DNA of 46,002 bases, from NCBI GenBank assembly GCA_025060085.1, contig JANXCM010000001.1, forward strand, positions 1 to 46,002, in the 5' to 3' direction. Position 1 is the stretch's first letter. Every line of letters starts with the position of its first letter. Below, one piece after another: positions 1 through 8,364 of this stretch. The position numbers were made by a program, and so were the translations under genes. The notes beneath the pieces were generated by a model. That model saw only the letters and a program-made list of their open reading frames with translations. It had not been told where the DNA came from and ran no database searches. Origin of the DNA: Patescibacteria group bacterium. Lineage in GTDB: Bacteria > Patescibacteriota > Minisyncoccia > UBA6257 > HR35.

Positions 1-285
1 ATAATCTTAGAAGAAGGGCAAAGATAATTAAAATAATTTTTTTAAAAATTCATATTTATTGATAAACTGTCACCATTGTAATCTTAAAAAATTTTTATTT
101 TAGGAAAAATATAAAAAAACAAAATAAAAGATAGATAATTCAAAGCTATCACGAATTTTTAAAAAGATTTAAAATAATATATTAGTTTTTTCTTCATTTG
201 GGGAGAAATTTTAGTTTTATTAAATTTTTTTATTTAAAAATTAACTTGTGATAAATCGTCATTAAAATAAATAAAAAGTTAGATT
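1..285. other. AT-rich stretch without a recognisable gene
   Basis: No convincing gene is visible. In the first + frame a short open stretch ends at a TAA at 25-27 and could be the last eight codons of a gene that starts before the window, but eight codons cannot be identified. The rest is homopolymer-rich and leads into a decayed gene, which fits degraded non-coding DNA. Confidence 0.3.
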
Positions 286-690
286 ATGATTAAATTAATA
301 CTAGTCGATGCAATCCATTGTTTGTATATTAAGGATGAAAAAAGTGGCAACTTCATAATTTTTGAAGAAATTTTAAGGCTATTAGAAAACTATAATTAAG
401 ATAAGCTTATTATTACTAATGCTTTAAAAGATCAATTTAAAAATTTTGGTTTAGATAGAGCTCCATATGAGGTTTTTACTTTAGAAAATAATCCACCAAA
501 ATTAGGTCCTAAATATTTTGAAATTTTGTTAAATAAATTTACTTTATTACCTAACCAATTTATTTATTTTGATCATAATCTATAATCAGTTAAAAGCGCT
601 GAAAGTTTAGGTATTAAATCTTTTTTCTATGAAAAAAATTTATTAGACTTAAAGAAATTTTTAGATGAAAATATTTTTAAAGATGAATAA
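286..690 (+). pseudogene. Decayed HAD-superfamily hydrolase gene with two in-frame stops
   Basis: One reading frame starting at ATG 286 stays protein-like up to TAA 688-690 but is interrupted by TAA at 397-399 and 583-585. The conceptual product has the HAD order: a hydrophobic strand ending in a degenerate motif I (ILVDAIHCLY where DxDGxL is expected), a TNA motif II after the first stop, a lysine region (PPKLGPKYFE) and a motif-IV-like FDHNL followed by SVKSAESLGIKSFFY. The second stop falls where a CAA Gln codon would fit, so a single C-to-T change could explain it. The damaged motif I suggests that activity is lost. The alternative is a sequencing artefact, which is less likely because no frameshift is needed and the catalytic motif is also degraded. 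Confidence 0.6.
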
Positions 691-757
691 AATTAAAAAA
701 TTTTTTTTTAGAGTGATAAAATTTTAAAGAGGCACTTTGTTTAACAAAAAAATTTAA

Positions 758-1008
758 AAAAATGAAAATATTCTTGTTGTAGTAATAGAAGGCAAGGGAA
801 AGGTGTTATATAGAAGCAAAATTAAACATAAGATAGAAAAATTTTTTTCTTTATTCTTCTAGAGAGTTTAAAAAAAAATTTTAAATATTATTTTGAAATA
901 ATTTATCAAAATAAACTTATAATATCAGGAGAAAGATATTTAAATTTTTGTGTCAAAAGAGATAATAAATTTAATTTAATCAAATTTACCTTATATAATT
1001 TTAATTAA
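758..1008 (+). pseudogene. Remnant of a small gene, frameshifted
   Basis: Two protein-like stretches lie in different frames. The first (758-862) reads ENILVVVIEGKGKVLY and on to a TAG. The second (from about 847) reads KKNFKYYFEIIYQNKL through ERYLNFCVKR to TAA 1006-1008. They meet in a run of T around 842-850, so a single-base indel would join them into a protein of roughly 80 residues. The final TAA overlaps the ATG of the next gene, the tight coupling seen across this genome, which supports a former gene. No family is recognised. It sits directly after another pseudogene. Confidence 0.35.
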
Positions 1009-1973
1009 TGGAAGAGCTTTTTCAAAAAATAAATAATTTTTCAGAAGTAGATTTAAATTTATTTCAAAGAATTTTTGAAGTTAAAAAAGAAATAGCAGAA
1101 TTAAAATTACCACAAATCATTGAAGATAAATTTAAGGATGCTCAAAAACAAGAAATAATAATAATAATAAATAAAATTCTTAATCAAGAAACCCATTTTA
1201 ATATTTGGCGAGCAAGAAGAACTGAACCTCAAAAAGAGAATATTAAAATAGAGAATCAATATGATCCTTTTTGTGATGTACTAAATTCAACCCCTGAGGA
1301 TGAATTTGGTAGATTAGAAAATGAATCAGCAATTACAGCGAGTAATTTGACTAAATCTTCTAAAAATCATTCTTTGATAATTTTTAAAAATCATAATTTT
1401 AATGAAAATGATATTAAAAATTCTCTTTTATTAGCAAACAATTGGTTTTCTAATTTTGAAGAAAAAATTAAAATAATCATCTGGAATTATGGTTTTCGTT
1501 CGGGGGCAAGTATTTTTCATCCCCATCTTCAAATATTTTCTTTAGAAGATATTCCTGAGAAAATAAAATATCATTTAGATAAATATAAAAACTATCAAGA
1601 AAAATTTAAGTCGGACTATTTAAATGATATCTTTTATCTTTCTGAAAAACTAAACTTAGCTAAAAAGAAAAATGATTTTAATTTGATTGTCAGTTTAACT
1701 CCAATGAAAGATAATGAATTATTTTTTTGGGGAAAAGATTTTTTAACTAATTACTCTGAATTAGCTAAATTGATTTATTCTTATTTTAATTTGGGAATTG
1801 AAAATTTTAATTTCTTTTTAATTCAGATGCCGTCATTTTTTTTAGGATTTTTAGTCAATCGTGGGGAATCAAAAAAAATCAACTCTGATATCGGAGCTTT
1901 AGAATTATATGCTTTTTCCGTAGTAGGAAGTAATCCCTTTGATTTATTTAATAAGTTATTCCGTTATTGGTAA
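1008..1973 (+). CDS. GalT/HIT-superfamily nucleotidylyltransferase-like protein
   Basis: A 321-residue protein with the GalT-type signature GASIFHPHLQIF. HPHLQ is at residues 171-175 and corresponds to the HPHxQ catalytic motif of galactose-1-phosphate uridylyltransferases, where the middle His forms the uridylyl intermediate. The upstream block (about residues 85-130) with CDVLNSTPEDEFGRLE and ending HSLIIFKNHNF resembles the N-terminal half of GalT. Length is close to bacterial GalT (about 330-350). No galK or galE is nearby, so the sugar substrate cannot be inferred and a related transferase is possible. It is cytoplasmic, with no signal peptide. The last 18 bases overlap a convergent small gene on the other strand. 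Confidence 0.7.
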   Translation: MEELFQKINNFSEVDLNLFQRIFEVKKEIAELKLPQIIEDKFKDAQKQEIIIIINKILNQETHFNIWRARRTEPQKENIKIENQYDPFCDVLNSTPEDEFGRLENESAITASNLTKSSKNHSLIIFKNHNFNENDIKNSLLLANNWFSNFEEKIKIIIWNYGFRSGASIFHPHLQIFSLEDIPEKIKYHLDKYKNYQEKFKSDYLNDIFYLSEKLNLAKKKNDFNLIVSLTPMKDNELFFWGKDFLTNYSELAKLIYSYFNLGIENFNFFLIQMPSFFLGFLVNRGESKKINSDIGALELYAFSVVGSNPFDLFNKLFRYW

Positions 1974-2216
1974 TAAAGCTTTTGGAAATTCAGGAGTAGG
2001 AGAAGAATTTTTATCAGGAATTAATTTTTTTAAATCAGGCTCATTTTCTAATAAAAGCAATGGATTAGCTTCAAGTTGCCATCTGTTTTCTTCTGCAGGG
2101 GAAATTTGTTGGGGATTGGGTCTAGTACTACCTATAGGAAGAAAAATAAAATAGACAATAAGACTAATAGTACAAATCCAAATTAAATTATTGGTTATAT
2201 TTTTATAATTTTCCAT
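1956..2216 (-). CDS. Small single-pass membrane protein, unknown function
   Basis: An 86-residue product with a short polar N-terminus, one hydrophobic helix at about residues 10-28, then a Pro/Glu-rich tail (residues 30-86) likely outside the cytoplasm. No family is recognised. I prefer it to the overlapping + strand frame at 1939-2154 because it has a coherent N-in membrane topology and lies just downstream of pgk on the same strand, with about 40 bases between them. It overlaps the 3' end of the GalT-like gene tail to tail. A similar design (one helix plus a Pro-rich tail) recurs at 22881-23138. Confidence 0.5.
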   Translation of the reverse strand: MENYKNITNNLIWICTISLIVYFIFLPIGSTRPNPQQISPAEENRWQLEANPLLLLENEPDLKKLIPDKNSSPTPEFPKALLPITE

Positions 2217-2257
2217 TATTTAAATTATATTATAAATTTAAATTAATGCTAAATTAT

Positions 2258-3382
2258 TTAATATTCTTCAAAGACAGGTAATTTCTGATAAGCTAAATAA
2301 TATAGCATTGCACCGCCGCCAGTGGAAAGAAAATTGAAATTTTTGTTTAATTTTAAAGAATTAATAATAGTTAAAGTTTCTCCACCGCCTGCAATTTTAT
2401 ATTTTTTTAATTTTGATAGTAATTGAACAAATAATTTTGATCCTTGAAAATATTTCTTATTTTCTATCCACCCTAGAGGTCCATTCCAAACTATTAAATC
2501 TACCATCTTTAGATTATTGATAAATTCTTTTATACTTTCTGGACCAATATCATAAATAATTTCATCCGGATTTATTTCACCTAAATAGCGGTAGCCTTTA
2601 TTTGTTTGAAAATCAAAAGGTATAATAATTTTATTACTTTTAATTTTTTTAAATTCCCTTAAATAATCTCTATCAATAATTGATTGACCTACTTCAAAAT
2701 TCTTTGCTTGTAAAAAAGTATTAACTATTCCGCCTCCTAAAATAATTACATCCGCTTTTTTAAGAAAATTTCTAATAAGAGGAATTTTTGTTTCTGATTT
2801 AATTCCACCGATAACTAAACCAACCCCTTTATCTTTTTTTAGAACATAATTTAAATTTTCAATTTCTTTTTCAAAATTTAAACCATAATAAGTTAGTAGA
2901 AATTTTTTTAATTGATAGACTGAAGAATGTTGACGATGAGATACGGAAAAAGCTTCATTAACGAAAATATCCCCTAGTTTGCTCAAAGAAAGAGCAAAAT
3001 CATAATCATTTTTTTCTTCTTCCTTAAAAAATCTTATGTTTTCTAATAGTATAATATGATTGAAGGGTAATTTAAAACTGGGTTGCCAGAAGTAATATTT
3101 AATTTGAGGTAAGTATTTTTTAAGGAAGGGGAGAATTTTTTTTGTGGACAAATTTTTATCATTTTTATTTTTTGGTCTGCCTAGATGAGTAATTAATATT
3201 ATCTGTTTAGCTTTATTTTTGATTAAAAAATTAATTGTAGACAAGCTTTGTTTAATACGATAGATGTCTTCAAAATTTTTATTTTTAAGATTGATATTAT
3301 AATCAACTCTTATTAAAACTCTTTTATTTCTTATTTTGTTACCATTTAATCTCAATAAATATTTGTTTTTTAAATTAATCAT
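2258..3382 (-). CDS. pgk: Phosphoglycerate kinase
   Basis: Transfers the acyl phosphate of 1,3-bisphosphoglycerate to ADP, giving ATP and 3-phosphoglycerate in glycolysis. The protein of about 374 residues shows the family landmarks in order: RVLIRVDYN (N-domain), ITHLGRPKN, VNEAFSVSHRQHSS, GGIKSETKIPLI, ILGGGIVNTF, VWNGPLGWIE, GGGETLTII, and STGGGAMLYYLA near the C-terminus. It is slightly shorter than the usual 390-400 residues, in line with a streamlined genome. I chose ATG at 3382 rather than a TTG six bases upstream. The start overlaps the end of the yifB-like gene by 8 bases, so the two are probably cotranscribed and translationally coupled. Confidence 0.95.
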   Translation of the reverse strand: MINLKNKYLLRLNGNKIRNKRVLIRVDYNINLKNKNFEDIYRIKQSLSTINFLIKNKAKQIILITHLGRPKNKNDKNLSTKKILPFLKKYLPQIKYYFWQPSFKLPFNHIILLENIRFFKEEEKNDYDFALSLSKLGDIFVNEAFSVSHRQHSSVYQLKKFLLTYYGLNFEKEIENLNYVLKKDKGVGLVIGGIKSETKIPLIRNFLKKADVIILGGGIVNTFLQAKNFEVGQSIIDRDYLREFKKIKSNKIIIPFDFQTNKGYRYLGEINPDEIIYDIGPESIKEFINNLKMVDLIVWNGPLGWIENKKYFQGSKLFVQLLSKLKKYKIAGGGETLTIINSLKLNKNFNFLSTGGGAMLYYLAYQKLPVFEEY

Positions 3383-4880
3383 TTTCAAGATTATTAATCC
3401 GATACTGAAGAGCTTCAGCTATATGATCAATCTGAATAATTTCTTTATTTTCTAAATCAGCAATTGTTTTTCCAATTTTAATAATTTTATTAATCGCTCT
3501 TAGAGATAGATGAAATTTATCAATTGAATTTCTAAGAAAATCTTCTGCTGCTTTATCTAATCGACAATAAATTTTTATCTCTTTTAGAGAAAGTTCGCTG
3601 TTAAATTTATTTTGTCTTTCAAATTGTTTTATTTTCATTTCTTCAATTTTCTTTTTTATTTTTTTGAAAGAATTTTTTTCTTCTGAAAAAATAGCTTCAC
3701 TTTTTAAACGAGGAATATTAAGTTGCATATCAATTCTATCTAAAAGAGGTCCAGAAATTTTTTTATAGTATTTTAATATTTCATTTAGATAACAGCGACA
3801 TTCTTTTTCAGGGTCATTATAAAACCCACATGGACAAGGATTATAAGCGCCGATAAATAAAAATCTTGATGGAAATTTAATGTTTTTTCTCGCTCGGCTA
3901 ATATTAATTTCGCCGCTGTCTAATGGTTCGCGCAAAGATTCTAAAACATCTCTTTTAAATTCTGGTAATTCATCTAAAAATAGAACACCTCGATGAGCAA
4001 GAGTGATTTCTCCTGGCTTGGGATTTTGACCACCACCGATAATAGCTATTGCTGACGAAGAATGATGAGGATTACGGAAAGGTGGATTAATAATTAAATG
4101 ATCTAAATGATATCCATAAGCACTATAAATACTACTAACTTCCAGAGATTCTTCATAATTTAAATTAGGCAAAAGATTAACTAAATTTTTAGCAATTAAA
4201 GTTTTTCCTGTTCCTGGTGGTCCAAAAAGAAGTAAATTATGTCGACCAGCGGCGGCAATTATTATTCCTCTTAGAGTAAAATCAGAAATTTTTATAAAGT
4301 CAAATTCACTTTCATTTTTTTGATAAAGTTCAAAAAATGATAACGGTTCAAAATGTGGTTGAGGATTAATATTTTCCAAATGATCAATTATTTCTTTTAA
4401 ATTTTTAAAAAGATATAAATTTTTAATTTGAAGATATTTTACCTCATTAAGATTTTCGTACGGAATATAAATTTCATCAAATTCTTTATAAAAATTGAGA
4501 ATAATTGGCAATAAGCCTTTAATTTTTTTTAAAGATCCGTCCAGTCCTAATTCACCTAAAAATAAAATTTTTTTATTAGGAAATTTTATCTGATTAGTTG
4601 CCCTGAGAAAACTAATAGTAATTCCTAAATCTAAATAAGATCCTTCTTTTTTCAAATTAGCGGGAGCCAAATTAACCACTATTCTTTTATTAAATTTTAA
4701 AGGAGGTTTAGCATTGATTGATTTTAGGGCTAAATTTATTCTTTCTTTAGCTTCTTGAATAGCTTTATCAGGTAAGCCAATAATTGAGAAAAAATTTAAA
4801 CCATTCATTAAACCTGTTTCAATTTCAACCAAAATTCCACCTAAAGCTTCTAAAATAGCGGAATAAATTTTATTTGTCAT
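3375..4880 (-). CDS. YifB/ComM-family Mg-chelatase-like AAA+ ATPase
   Basis: Family members include ComM, a hexameric branch-migration helicase that aids integration of incoming DNA in natural transformation. The N-terminal part (about 1-180) is the Lon-protease-like ChlI domain (VYSA-type start, SIIGLPDKAIQEA, APANLKKEG). The AAA+ core follows, with Walker A GPPGTGKT at residues 220-227, Walker B-type GVLFLDELPEF, and the diagnostic four-Cys segment CPCGFYND…ECRC before SGPLLDRIDM. The C-terminal helical domain contains the SLRAINKIIKIGKTIADLE block. I start it at ATG 4880; an in-frame TTG at 4889 also exists. A ComM-type function would fit the pilus-like genes elsewhere in the window, but that link is inference. 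Confidence 0.9.
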   Translation of the reverse strand: MTNKIYSAILEALGGILVEIETGLMNGLNFFSIIGLPDKAIQEAKERINLALKSINAKPPLKFNKRIVVNLAPANLKKEGSYLDLGITISFLRATNQIKFPNKKILFLGELGLDGSLKKIKGLLPIILNFYKEFDEIYIPYENLNEVKYLQIKNLYLFKNLKEIIDHLENINPQPHFEPLSFFELYQKNESEFDFIKISDFTLRGIIIAAAGRHNLLLFGPPGTGKTLIAKNLVNLLPNLNYEESLEVSSIYSAYGYHLDHLIINPPFRNPHHSSSAIAIIGGGQNPKPGEITLAHRGVLFLDELPEFKRDVLESLREPLDSGEINISRARKNIKFPSRFLFIGAYNPCPCGFYNDPEKECRCYLNEILKYYKKISGPLLDRIDMQLNIPRLKSEAIFSEEKNSFKKIKKKIEEMKIKQFERQNKFNSELSLKEIKIYCRLDKAAEDFLRNSIDKFHLSLRAINKIIKIGKTIADLENKEIIQIDHIAEALQYRINNLEND

Positions 4881-5022
4881 TATCCACAAATCAATTTGGG
4901 TTAATTTAAAATATATTATAAAATTATTAAATTATTAAATAATTAAAATTATATTAATATTCAGGTCGGAAAATTTTAAATTATTTTTTAAATTTTTACT
5001 TAATTTTTGATAAAGCTCAAAA

Positions 5023-5397
5023 ATGAAAAGTATTATTGCTTATACTCTTTTAATTTATATTTTTTTAGGCCTTTTTTTACCATTTATAATTTATAGTCAA
5101 GGAATTCCAGATCCTGGAGTTATTGATGATCCCGAAGTTGGCTTAATTAAGGGAGATGTAAGAGATACAATAGTTGAAATTTTTAATATTGTTTTCAGAG
5201 TGATTATTTGGATATCGGTTGCTTTGGCAATTATCTTCTTTGCTTGGGCTGGTGTTTTGATTATTGTGCAAGGAAAATTTGATGCTGGAAAAGACAAAAT
5301 TATCTGGGGAATTATCGGATTAATCGTTGCTTTAGTTGCTTGGGCCGTAATTAATCTTATCAGTCAATTTGTTCAGCGTGGGGAATTAGGTCAATAA
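5023..5397 (+). CDS. VirB2/TrbC-like small membrane protein (cluster member 1)
   Basis: A 124-residue protein with an N-terminal signal-like helix (about 5-25, ending near IIYSQG), a short extracytoplasmic acidic stretch (PDPGVIDDPEVG), and two hydrophobic helices at about 52-82 and 92-114. The helices are separated by a short charged loop (QGKFDAGKDKI) and followed by GIIGLIVALVAWAVI. This layout matches TrbC/VirB2-type pilin subunits, which are exported and have two membrane helices with a small polar loop. It is the first of seven consecutive genes sharing the module. It begins after a 130-base divergent intergenic region that must hold promoters for this cluster and for the yifB-like gene. 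No VirB4 or other type IV secretion gene is in view, so pilus assembly is not demonstrated. Confidence 0.65.
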   Translation: MKSIIAYTLLIYIFLGLFLPFIIYSQGIPDPGVIDDPEVGLIKGDVRDTIVEIFNIVFRVIIWISVALAIIFFAWAGVLIIVQGKFDAGKDKIIWGIIGLIVALVAWAVINLISQFVQRGELGQ

Positions 5398-5535
5398 AAT
5401 AATAACGAAAATAAAATAATAGATAAGAATTAAGATATTTTAATCAAGATAAAAGATTTAAAATATATGAATATTTTTAGATTATTGAGGAGATTAAAAA
5501 ATTTTTAATAAGCCTATTTTAATAGGTCTTATATT

Positions 5536-5865
5536 ATGATTTTTCAATTTTCTAAATATCCTTTTGATCCAAAATTTGGTTTACCATCACCCGAACCTGT
5601 GCCAGCTCCATTAGTTTGTGATGATATTTTACCTTGTCTTTTGTTATTCTTTAGTTGGTTATTTAAACTTTTGATTTGGTTGTCAGTAGCTTTTTCTATT
5701 ATTATGATTGCTCTTACTGGTTTGAGAATTATTATTCAACCTGGAGAAATTAAAAATTTAGGTAAAAATTTAATCTGGATAATTACTGGTTTTGTTGTGG
5801 CTTTAGTTTCTTATTCTTTAGTTTTATTAATTGAACGATTAGTAGCTACTGGTAATATTGGATGA
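5536..5865 (+). CDS. VirB2/TrbC-like small membrane protein (cluster member 2)
   Basis: A 109-residue protein with the two-helix module at about 33-65 and 77-102, joined by the loop QPGEIKNLGKN. The N-terminus is Pro-rich (SPEPVPAPLVC) and has no clear signal peptide. Two Cys (about residues 28 and 34) flank the start of helix 1. The 138-base gap before it holds a small inverted repeat (CCTAT/ATAGG at 5513-5526) just before the ATG and a 13-codon ORF at 5467-5508 whose significance is unknown. It is followed after three bases by cluster member 3. Confidence 0.6.
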   Translation: MIFQFSKYPFDPKFGLPSPEPVPAPLVCDDILPCLLLFFSWLFKLLIWLSVAFSIIMIALTGLRIIIQPGEIKNLGKNLIWIITGFVVALVSYSLVLLIERLVATGNIG

Positions 5866-5868
5866 AAA

Positions 5869-6270
5869 ATGGCCAAATTTTTCTTATTTTTAATTTTAAA
5901 TCTTATTTTTTTAACCTTATTTAACTTTAATCAAAATAATTATCTTTATGCTCAAATAAGAGAATTTATTCCTCAAAAAATATCTTGTACCCCATTTACT
6001 ATTTTGGATGTTTTAAGAGGACAAAGCATCCCTCCGGGTTTAGTAGGAAAATGTCTTTTATGGTTAGCTCAAAAAATACTCACTCTTATTTATACTGTTT
6101 CGCTTATAATTTCAGTTGGTTTTATAATTTATAGTGGGCTTTTATTTGCCACTAAACCCAATGATGAAAATGCTAAAAAATACTTAATTTGGGCTATTAT
6201 TGGAGCAATTATTACTATTTTAGCTTTTAGTATAGTTCGAGGAATTGAATTTACTTTAAGCCGAGGATAA
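5869..6270 (+). CDS. VirB2/TrbC-like small membrane protein (cluster member 3)
   Basis: A 133-residue protein with a signal-peptide-like N-terminus (FFLFLILNLIFLTLF, cleavage plausible after YAQ near residue 27), a short exported segment with two Cys (about 40 and 64), then two hydrophobic helices (about 68-94 and 103-124) separated by KPNDENAKKY. The second helix ends in SIVRGIEF, the same ending style as its neighbours (ALERG, LIERL). It lies within a run of genes separated by 3-10 bases and so is in the same operon as cluster members 2 and 4. Confidence 0.6.
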   Translation: MAKFFLFLILNLIFLTLFNFNQNNYLYAQIREFIPQKISCTPFTILDVLRGQSIPPGLVGKCLLWLAQKILTLIYTVSLIISVGFIIYSGLLFATKPNDENAKKYLIWAIIGAIITILAFSIVRGIEFTLSRG

Positions 6271-6273
6271 TTA

Positions 6274-7821
6274 ATGAATAAAAATTTAACTTTTGTAATT
6301 CTTTTTTTACCATTCATTGTTTTTGCTCAAGATTACTTTTTTAATCCTTTTCAATTTGGAATTAAAACTACTCAACAAGTAAGAGAAATTACTGATTTTA
6401 CTTTTCGAGATAAAGTAAGACAAAAAGCAGCTGAATTATTAAATAGAGCTTATGCCACCAGTGGAGTGTATGTTGTTTCAGGAAATAATATTATTAGTAA
6501 TGATCCTAATCGAGATGTAAATCAAGCAGTAAGAGAAACTTATGGTAATTGGTATCTTCTTTTAACTCAAGCTGCTGATGAAGTAATTAAAACCGATAGT
6601 GTAGAAAGGCAAAGACTAGCTCAAATTTTGGGAATAAGTCAAGAAAGTGTTTTAGATTTAGCAGTTTTAAATGTAAAAATAGGTCCGAATGGTTTAGAAG
6701 CTATTTATCTTGGCCCAAGTTCTCAGCAAGGTATTTTACCCAGAGTAAATCCTTGTGAACAAGGATTAGGTCAATGTACTTTGTGGATATTAGTTACCAT
6801 CCTTAAGTTTGTTTATACCTTAGCTTTGTTTTTAGCGGTAATATTTTTAATTTGGGCAGGTATTTTATATATTACTGCTCCTGGGGAAACAAGTAAAACC
6901 CATCCAAGGTTTTATTACGGTTTATTAGGTGTTATAGTAGCTGTTTTAGCTTTTAGTCTTGTTAGAGCTTTAGAGAGAGGTATTACAGGAGGAACTTTTG
7001 TAGCTTCTGATCAACAAGGAAATCAACAATCAAATAATCAATCTCAAAATCAAGTAAGAAATATTTATGTTGATTTAGGAAGCATTGGTTATTATGAAAA
7101 TAAAATTAGTTTTGTTGCCAATACTAATCAAGGAAATTGTAATTTAGATGTTGATGCTTATAATCTTCGTACTAGAAATTTTGATAGTTCTCGTTATCTT
7201 ATTGATATTAATAATAGACCCCAAGATGTAGAATTAGGAGAAATTGCTCATCAACCGGGTGATACTATCCGACTTTATTTTCGTTCTAATAATTGTCGAG
7301 TTAATATTTATCAATACGATGTTAGAATACCATTAGAGAGAATGGAATTTGTTTTAGAAGAATTAAAAATAGAGGTTATTGGTGTTCAAACATTTGATAT
7401 AAGACTAAACTTTTCTAATTTTGAATCAATACTTAGATCAATCTTGGGCGATCTTGTAAGAGGTGTAGCGGGTTATTATCTTTTTGATCCACCATTTTTT
7501 ATCAGATTTGATTATAAATTTAGACAGCCAGCCAGTGTTAATGGTCGATGTAATATTACTTTATCAGTTAAAGCTGCTAATGCTATTAATCTAAACTTAA
7601 ATGAAAGAAATGAAGTATTAACTGCCCAATGGCAAAGATTTACTAGAACTTTTAGCTTTAATTTATCTTATGAAAAAAATCGTCGGGAGAAAATAGTTCA
7701 ATTACCAATTAATTTACCTCGGAATACTTATAATCAAATAGAAATTACTGTATTAGATATAAAAAATTGTGGAACAGCTTTTAATCTTCCTAAAAAGGAA
7801 AATATTTTGATTACTCATTAA
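6274..7821 (+). CDS. Two-helix (VirB2-like) membrane protein with a large C-terminal exported domain (cluster member 4)
   Basis: A 515-residue protein. A signal peptide (about 1-19, ending FAQ) is followed by an exported polar region (20-160), the paired helices at about 166-193 and 208-228 with the loop TAPGETSKTHPR, and a Gln/Asn-rich linker (QQGNQQSNNQSQNQ) at about 242-258. The last 250 residues are polar and strand-rich and probably face the outside. It resembles a pilin-type membrane module that has gained a surface domain, and could be a tip, adhesin or channel component. No known domain is recognised in the C-terminal part. The gene sits centrally in the cluster. Confidence 0.55.
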   Translation: MNKNLTFVILFLPFIVFAQDYFFNPFQFGIKTTQQVREITDFTFRDKVRQKAAELLNRAYATSGVYVVSGNNIISNDPNRDVNQAVRETYGNWYLLLTQAADEVIKTDSVERQRLAQILGISQESVLDLAVLNVKIGPNGLEAIYLGPSSQQGILPRVNPCEQGLGQCTLWILVTILKFVYTLALFLAVIFLIWAGILYITAPGETSKTHPRFYYGLLGVIVAVLAFSLVRALERGITGGTFVASDQQGNQQSNNQSQNQVRNIYVDLGSIGYYENKISFVANTNQGNCNLDVDAYNLRTRNFDSSRYLIDINNRPQDVELGEIAHQPGDTIRLYFRSNNCRVNIYQYDVRIPLERMEFVLEELKIEVIGVQTFDIRLNFSNFESILRSILGDLVRGVAGYYLFDPPFFIRFDYKFRQPASVNGRCNITLSVKAANAINLNLNERNEVLTAQWQRFTRTFSFNLSYEKNRREKIVQLPINLPRNTYNQIEITVLDIKNCGTAFNLPKKENILITH

Positions 7822-7830
7822 AATAAATAA

Positions 7831-8106
7831 ATGTTTAATTTTACCTTCGCTCAATTAGGAAAAGAGGTGGGGTGTTTTAATTTAACTGGCTTAGATTATT
7901 TTTTTTGTAAAATTGAAGGTTTTTTATGGATTTTTTTTAATATCGGTTTAATTTTAGGCATCGGGCTTTTAATTTTTGCTGGGATAAAATATACCTTAAG
8001 CCAAGGAAAAGATTGGCATAGTGAGTTAATTTTTATTATTCTAGGAATTGCTTTTATTTTGGCTGCTTTTTCTTTACCCTTGATAATTTTTTCTTTTTTA
8101 AAATAA
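7831..8106 (+). CDS. VirB2/TrbC-like small membrane protein (cluster member 5)
   Basis: A 91-residue protein with a short N-terminal part bearing two Cys (about residues 15 and 26), a helix at about 29-53 (ILGIGLLIFAGIKYTLS), the loop QGKDWHSE and a second helix at about 64-89. The order AGIKYTLSQGK then a Gly/Ala-rich helix is the shared cluster pattern. It has no cleavable signal peptide that I can identify. Spacing of about 9 bases to the gene before and 3 bases to the gene after indicates one transcript. Confidence 0.55.
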   Translation: MFNFTFAQLGKEVGCFNLTGLDYFFCKIEGFLWIFFNIGLILGIGLLIFAGIKYTLSQGKDWHSELIFIILGIAFILAAFSLPLIIFSFLK

Positions 8107-8109
8107 TTA

Positions 8110-8364
8110 ATGTTTTCTCATTTCACTCAACCGATTATTAATTTTTTTTCACAATTAACTCAAATTTTTTTGATCTTAGCTATTTTAATTTCAATTTTTA
8201 GTTTTATCTATTTAGGAATAAAAATTTATTTTAGTAAAGGAAATTACAAAGATTTTAAATTAACTCTAATTTTTACTGTTTTAGGTCTTCTTATTTTAGG
8301 TATAATATTTATTAATCGAGAATTAATTTTTGATTTAATAAAAATTTTTATTCCTAATTTTTGA
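8110..8364 (+). CDS. VirB2/TrbC-like small membrane protein (cluster member 6)
   Basis: An 84-residue protein with two hydrophobic helices (about 14-40 and 51-68) separated by SKGNYKDFK. It is the shortest and most diverged cluster member, lacking Cys and any signal peptide. The YLGIKIYFSKG segment parallels AGIKYTLSQGK of the preceding gene and YLGLLFYFKK of the following one, which argues for tandem duplication and divergence. Its TGA stop overlaps the ATG of the next gene by one base, so translation is probably coupled. Confidence 0.55.
   Translation: MFSHFTQPIINFFSQLTQIFLILAILISIFSFIYLGIKIYFSKGNYKDFKLTLIFTVLGLLILGIIFINRELIFDLIKIFIPNF

Noticed and set aside
286..690. In-frame TAA codons in the HAD-like gene might be recoded.
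   Set aside because: TAA ends most other genes normally, and the catalytic motif I of this gene is also damaged, so decay is simpler.
1939..2154. A 71-codon + strand frame overlapping the GalT-like 3' end.
   Set aside because: It lies opposite a more plausible minus-strand membrane protein gene and has no family-like features.
5467..5508. A 13-codon ORF before the second membrane-cluster gene, followed by a small inverted repeat, might be a leader peptide with an attenuator.
   Set aside because: The hairpin has only about five base pairs and there is no run of regulatory codons; chance is likely in AT-rich DNA.
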